DNA of 64,000 nucleotides. It comes from Geodermatophilus africanus (GTDB taxonomy: Bacteria > Actinomycetota > Actinomycetes > Mycobacteriales > Geodermatophilaceae). Of this stretch, positions 59,657 to 64,000 are shown piece after piece. Numbering within the stretch: the first letter of the stretch is position 1; each line of letters opens with the position of its first letter. A program made the translations under genes and the position numbers. The DNA lies in NCBI RefSeq assembly GCF_900107105.1, contig NZ_FNOT01000005.1, positions 104,320-168,319 on the forward strand, written 5' to 3'. The notes under the pieces are model-generated. The model had not been told where the DNA came from, did no database searches, and worked only from the letters and a program-made list of their open reading frames with translations.

Positions 59657-60593
59657 CCGTCATTCCCTCGATTCGAGCCGGCGTGTTGCACCGCCGACGG
59701 GAACGGGCTGTTCGGCTGGGGGATCTACGGGCGCGCTGACGCCCAGGTCCTGCGCTGCTGGGTGAGGATCCCGCCCCGTTCCGCACCGCGGCGTGACCGA
59801 GCAGGTCGGGCCGCCAGGGATGTGACAGGAGGCCTGGGTCTTCTCGGCCGTGCCGTGGTCACGCGTGGCGGGGATGTGGAAAATCGACGGCGAGGGCCGG
59901 GATCTCGGAAAAATGTCGAGAAACTGCGAAGCGAAATGGGCCGATGTTGTGGCGACGGGTCGCCGCCGTACCCGCAACGTGCGCCGGGATCACGCTGCGG
60001 AAGCCGTTCGACCGAGCGGAATCGGTGAGCCAGGTGCCCTGGCGGACCCACCTGGCAGCGGTTGGCTGGATCGACGTCCTCAGGTTCGTTTCATCGTCCA
60101 CATCCCATCAAGGGAGGTCCCGCCGACGTCCGCATACCGTCCCGTCGTGGCGCGCTGCTGTCAATGGAGAACCGCGCCGGAAAGGAACCGGAACGCCACC
60201 GTGTCCGCGCGTCGACGGAGCGCCCGGCCGGCCAGCCGCTGACCTCCCGCCAGGTCATGCGAGCCTCGGGAGTACCGCAGGTGCCGATCCCCGTCCTGCA
60301 CATGGGCCGGTCGCCGGCGGGGCGGGCGCCACGGCGCGTCGACGGTCGCCGCGTCGGCGGGGGAGGAGCCGCGGGTCCGGTGCAGCGGGATCCCACGGTC
60401 TGGAGGCCCGTCGGCCGGCACACCGTGCGGCATGGGTCGCGTGCCCGGTCCTGCGCACCGGCTCCTGCGCTGTCGGGATGCGAGCTGCTGCGGGTGGCTG
60501 ACTCGGACGCGTGCGAGGTGGCCGGTGGTGACGAGGGCTCGTCGCCGGGTCACGGCCGCGAGCGACCGCTGCCGCCTCCTGGCCGCGTCGCAG
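59657..60593. other. gene-free gap between the PKS and ABC permease genes
   Basis: About 940 bp with only shadow-like frames. Its left part includes a lower-GC stretch (about 59,875-59,945) that probably contains the PKS operon promoter on the minus strand. Nothing recognisable as an RNA, repeat or mobile remnant was seen in the right part. Confidence 0.45.
59903..59921. promoter_or_regulatory. inverted repeat upstream of the PKS operon
   Basis: TCTCG-GAAAAATGT-CGAGA in an otherwise unusually A-rich stretch, 247 bp before the PKS start codon. It may be an operator or promoter part; the evidence is only the symmetry and composition. Confidence 0.25.
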
Positions 60594-62993
60594 TCACTCG
60601 TAGCCGAGTACCTGCCGGACGCTCAGGCGTGCGGCATGCCACGCGGGTAGGAGGCTGGCCAGCGCGGCGAGGATGCCGACCAGCGCGACCCAGAACAGGG
60701 CGCCACCCAGCGAGAAGGTGTAGCTCAGTGGCGCGCGGGTGAACTCTTCTCCGACGACGTCGCTCAGCACCGTGCTGATCGGCACCGCGAGCGCAGCGCC
60801 GACGGGAGCGCTGAGCAGGCCGATGAGGATGCCCTCGACCACGAAGATCTGCAGCACTCCGCCGTCCGATGCGCCGATGGCGCGCATGACGCCGATCTCT
60901 CGCGCGCGCTCGTGGACGTTCATGCTCATCGTGCCCATCAGGCTCAGCGCACCGACGATGGCCAGCAGCGTCGCCAGGATCGACAGGAACACGGTCAACA
61001 CGTCGAACTGGGACTGGATCGCTTCGTTGTTCGCTGCTGTCGTCCTGATCGATGTCGTCCTCGAGTCGGCGTCGTCGTACCGGTCCTGCAGAGCGGCGGC
61101 GACGGACGTCTGGAACGCGGCGTCGTGCTGCGTCGTCCCGACGCGCAGACTGCTGTCGAGCTCCGACGGCGGAACGACACTCGAGAGGTCGTCGAGGTCG
61201 ACGTAGCCCGTGCCGATCCGGATGAACGTCGCGGACAGCGTCGTCTGGGCGATGCCGACCACCTCCCAGGTCGTCTCGCGCCGCTCGATCCTGAGTGTGA
61301 TCTCGTCGCCCACACCGACGTCCGGTGCGTTCCCCAGCGCGTCGGTGTCCAGCACGATCGCGCGGTCGTCCTCCGGACGCAGCCAACGTCCTTCCAGGAT
61401 GACCGGACGGAGCAGATCGGTGTCGGCCGGTAGCGCATCCAGCTCGAAGCTGGAGCCCTCGCTCCCGCCCGGACCTACCTGGCGCGCGGTGCTGCTGCCC
61501 CAGCTCTCCGCTGCCGCGACGCCCGGTAGCTGCATCGCCGTGTGCTCGATCGTCCCGGCGTCGTAAGCCGCGTCGAAGTCCACGCTGATGTCGTAGTTCA
61601 GATAGGAGGTCGACTCGTCGAGTGTGGTGAGCAGGGATGCGCGGACGCTGAAGACGGCGATGAAGATCGCTCCACCGAGCGTGAGCGTCGCGATCGTGAG
61701 GAGCAGTCGCGTCTTGCGCCGAAGCGTGTTGCGCAACGAGAGCAGCAGTGGACGGGAGAGGCCGCGTATCCGCTGGATCATCCGATCGACGCGGTTCCGT
61801 CCGAAGTGGCCGCCGCCGACGCCATGGAAGCCCAGTGCTTCCCGGACGGTGATGCGGACGCCGGAGACGACCGGGTACAGCGCGGCTGCCAGTGGAACCA
61901 GCAGACCGACGGCGATCTCCAGTGCGAGCACCTGCACGGGGATGCGGAAGCCGGTGGAATCGAAGTTGATCAGGCTCGCGAGGTACCGGGAGATCCCGTA
62001 CGCCGCGATCGAGGCCAGGGGGATCGCGATGCACAGTGCGATCAGACCGAGGATCAGCACGAGACCGAGGTAGAGCCGCACGAGCTGACCGTTGCGCGCC
62101 CCGATCGACTTCATCATGCCGATCTGGCGTACCTGTTGCATCAGCAGTGCCGAGATCGTGTTGACGACCAGGAAGCCGCTGAGCAGCAGCGAGAGCAGGG
62201 CGATCGCACCGAGGACCACGACCATCGGTTGCAGGACGTCGTCGGCGGCGAACGTGCCCGGCTCGGGGATCCACATCCAGTCGACGGTCCGCCCGCTCAG
62301 CTCCACCTCGTCCCTGACGTCGTCGATCACTGCCTGGACGTGGTGCTCGTCGGCGGTGTTCCCGTCGACGAGGAGGTGCAGTGTGTTGAAGGCGCGGGGG
62401 TAGCCGAGCCGTTCGAGGGTGTCGAAGGTGATGTACCCGTAAGGCGTTCCCGAGAACGAGGCCGGGACCTTGTTCAGGTCATGGGCGAGACCGGCGATGC
62501 GCAGCTCGCGCTCGGTGCCGTCGGACGGCCTGACCACCAGGGAGTCGCCGACGTCCGCATCGGTCAGTCCGAGCGCGGCGCGCTCGATGAGCACTTCCTC
62601 TTCGGGCGGCGGCCACGCTCCGCGTTCCGGTCTGACCCTGTTGAGCCGGATGTCATCGAAGTCGTCGATCGCCTCGAGCCGCAGATTGCGCCACTCGTCC
62701 GGCCCGGTCCTCAGGCGCACGACGAAGCTGAAGCGGCCTTCGGCCTCACGCACATCCGCCATGCTCCGTGTCGAGCGGATGAGCTCCTCGTCGAAGGGTG
62801 CCGTGAAGAGGATCGCACTGCTGGGGTCGATCGCGGCGTAGTCGGCGGACAGATCGCGCGACATCATGACCCATGTGCCGGCCGTCGTGCCGACGGCGAA
62901 GACGCCGACGGCGATCGACAGCGCGACCAGGAACGTACGCGTCTTGTTGCCCCGGACGTCGCGCAACACCTTGCGCCAGCGGGGGCGGGTCAT
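60594..62993 (-). CDS. ABC transporter permease, FtsX/MacB type, two FtsX domains
   Basis: 799 residues. An N-terminal membrane segment (TFLVALSIAVGVFAVGTTAG) is followed by a large extracytoplasmic domain, then the first three-helix FtsX block (about residues 245-390, MVVVLGAIALLSLLLSGFLVVNTISALLM and MMKSIGARNGQLVRLYLG). After a second periplasmic domain comes a second FtsX block at the C-terminus (VGALSLMGTMSMNVHERAREIGVMRAIGASDGG). This is the fused 10-helix exporter type involved in lipid, lipoprotein or peptide export. It overlaps the ATPase gene by one base (TGATG). Confidence 0.93.
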   Translation of the reverse strand: MTRPRWRKVLRDVRGNKTRTFLVALSIAVGVFAVGTTAGTWVMMSRDLSADYAAIDPSSAILFTAPFDEELIRSTRSMADVREAEGRFSFVVRLRTGPDEWRNLRLEAIDDFDDIRLNRVRPERGAWPPPEEEVLIERAALGLTDADVGDSLVVRPSDGTERELRIAGLAHDLNKVPASFSGTPYGYITFDTLERLGYPRAFNTLHLLVDGNTADEHHVQAVIDDVRDEVELSGRTVDWMWIPEPGTFAADDVLQPMVVVLGAIALLSLLLSGFLVVNTISALLMQQVRQIGMMKSIGARNGQLVRLYLGLVLILGLIALCIAIPLASIAAYGISRYLASLINFDSTGFRIPVQVLALEIAVGLLVPLAAALYPVVSGVRITVREALGFHGVGGGHFGRNRVDRMIQRIRGLSRPLLLSLRNTLRRKTRLLLTIATLTLGGAIFIAVFSVRASLLTTLDESTSYLNYDISVDFDAAYDAGTIEHTAMQLPGVAAAESWGSSTARQVGPGGSEGSSFELDALPADTDLLRPVILEGRWLRPEDDRAIVLDTDALGNAPDVGVGDEITLRIERRETTWEVVGIAQTTLSATFIRIGTGYVDLDDLSSVVPPSELDSSLRVGTTQHDAAFQTSVAAALQDRYDDADSRTTSIRTTAANNEAIQSQFDVLTVFLSILATLLAIVGALSLMGTMSMNVHERAREIGVMRAIGASDGGVLQIFVVEGILIGLLSAPVGAALAVPISTVLSDVVGEEFTRAPLSYTFSLGGALFWVALVGILAALASLLPAWHAARLSVRQVLGYE

Positions 62994-63742
62994 CAGTCAC
63001 TTCCGACGAGGGATGGGCGATGGTTCGTGACCTCGTCGACCACCTCCCCGTCGCGGAGGACGACGGCCCGGGTGACCTGTCGCGCCAGATCGGCGTCGTG
63101 CGTCACCATCAGAATCGTCTTCCCCGCGTCCACCAGATCCGTGAACAGCCGGAAGACTGCTCCGGCGGTCTGCGAATCGAGGTTCCCGGTGGGCTCGTCG
63201 GCGAGGAGGATCGGTGGGTCGTTGGCCAGCGCCCGGGCGATCGCCACGCGCTGCTGTTGGCCGCCGGACAGTGCCGTGGGGAGCTTGTCGGCATGGTCCG
63301 CCAACTCGACCTGGACCAGCAGGTCCATCGCCCGTTCTCGCCGCTCCCGCGGGGGGAACGTGGAACAGAAGTCCATCGGCAGCATGACGTTCTCGATCAC
63401 CGTGAGCGTGGGCAGCAGTTGGAAGAACTGGAAGATGACACCGAGGGTCCGCCCACGCCAGGGGGCGATCCGCCGCTCGCGGAGGGAATGCACGGCCGTG
63501 CCGTCGACGAACACCTCTCCTGACGTCGGGCGGTCGATACCGGCGATGATGTTGAGGAGTGTCGATTTGCCGCTACCGGATTTGCCGATCACGGCCACGA
63601 ACTCGCCGGGATCGATCCCGAGGCTCACGCCGTTGAGCGCGGTGAACACCCCGGCCGCACTCTCGTAGTGTTTCACGGCCTGCCGGACTTCGATCAGACG
63701 CGCGAGTTCCGGGGACCGGTGACGCCCCTCCGACAAGCCCAT
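62993..63742 (-). CDS. ABC transporter ATP-binding protein (LolD/MacB-like)
   Basis: 249 residues from ATG 63,742, chosen for its GGTGG site; a TTG 18 bases upstream is the alternative. Walker A GKSGSGKST at about 53-61, Q-loop, signature LSGGQQQR, Walker B ILLADEP and the switch His in MVTHD are complete. It drives the adjacent permease. The pair is upstream of the PKS operon on the same strand, and export of the PKS-derived lipid is a reasonable guess. It could also serve something unrelated. Confidence 0.94.
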   Translation of the reverse strand: MGLSEGRHRSPELARLIEVRQAVKHYESAAGVFTALNGVSLGIDPGEFVAVIGKSGSGKSTLLNIIAGIDRPTSGEVFVDGTAVHSLRERRIAPWRGRTLGVIFQFFQLLPTLTVIENVMLPMDFCSTFPPRERRERAMDLLVQVELADHADKLPTALSGGQQQRVAIARALANDPPILLADEPTGNLDSQTAGAVFRLFTDLVDAGKTILMVTHDADLARQVTRAVVLRDGEVVDEVTNHRPSLVGSD

Positions 63743-63853
63743 GTCTGCCACCCAACACAATTCTGCTCACAAGGTGCTGCGAGTTGGATGAACCGACGTC
63801 ATCGAGCGGGACATCCGCGGTCAGGATCACGTGAATGGTTCTGCGAGAGCATC

Positions 63854-63881
63854 AATACACTAGCACGGTCGAATTCATCAA
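63854..63881 (-). promoter_or_regulatory. possible promoter of the ABC transporter genes
   Basis: On the minus strand TTGATG (63,876-63,881) and TGTATT (63,854-63,859) are separated by 16 bp, in an A/T-rich stretch about 110 bp before the ATPase start. The hexamers match the consensus only partly. Confidence 0.3.
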
Positions 63882-64000
63882 CCGTGTCCGTCGTTCACGG
63901 TGAGTGAGGGAGAGCGTCGCTGGGGCTGGCCCCTGGGCCGGTGGAGGGTCGTGAACCCGCCTGCAGGAGTCCGCCCCGGGAGGTCGCCGGTCACCACCGA

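Noticed and set aside
60062..60742. Plus-strand frame in the PKS-ABC gap
   Set aside because: Overlaps the end of the ABC permease gene, is Arg/Gly/Pro-rich and has no recognisable domain or ribosome site.

Overview
The window is very GC-rich DNA from a high-GC actinobacterium. GTG and TTG starts, short 4-nt ATGA/GTGA gene overlaps, the cytochrome bc1/aa3 layout, DUF3618/DUF4235/DUF3043/DUF3817/DUF6221 proteins and PimB-type mannolipid synthesis all fit. The overall flavour suggests Geodermatophilaceae (Blastococcus, Geodermatophilus, Modestobacter), but that is an inference from protein style, not a search result.

Positions 1-12,700 are core metabolism and housekeeping: the start of the 2-oxoacid dehydrogenase E2 gene and lpdA, leucyl aminopeptidase pepA, a GcvT-like protein, a four-gene membrane/stress set (YihY, DUF4235, DUF3618, holin-like), an aldo/keto reductase, the Fe-S carrier erpA, and asparagine synthetase asnB. 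Positions 12,700-19,800 hold the respiratory supercomplex genes: ctaC-ctaF on the plus strand and ctaE-qcrC-qcrA-qcrB on the minus strand. Positions 19,900-37,800 hold trpD, an Lrp-type RAM protein, a DnaQ/UvrC-like nuclease, a cell-wall hydrolase fusion, an M48 protease with pimB, fadD, a START-like/ArsA-like/ROK kinase run, an acyltransferase and a probable regulator pair. An 85-bp sequence repeated four times lies at 33,851-34,179.

Positions 37,900-46,600 contain a broken chemotaxis receptor gene, a phosphofructokinase carrying the residues of pyrophosphate-dependent enzymes, class II DAHP synthase, threonine aldolase and a TauE/SafE transporter, followed by poorly conserved, gene-poor DNA.

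Positions 47,285-63,742 form an accessory island, all on the minus strand. It holds a two-gene FtsX/MacB-type ABC transporter, one very large polyketide synthase (KS-AT-DH-methyltransferase-ER-KR-ACP), a thioester reductase, a GT21-like glycosyltransferase, a Sfp-type phosphopantetheinyl transferase and a sulfotransferase. The last five genes are overlapped or tightly spaced and read as one pathway: the PKS builds a reduced, probably methyl-branched chain, the reductase releases it as an aldehyde or alcohol, and the glycosyl- and sulfotransferases decorate it, giving a candidate sulfated glycolipid. This is the best candidate here for an undescribed system.

Across the core region, many gene ends carry related palindromes with arms such as GACCCCGTCC/GGACGGGGTC. 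They look like a lineage-specific terminator/repeat family. No tRNA, rRNA, CRISPR array, transposase or integrase was seen.
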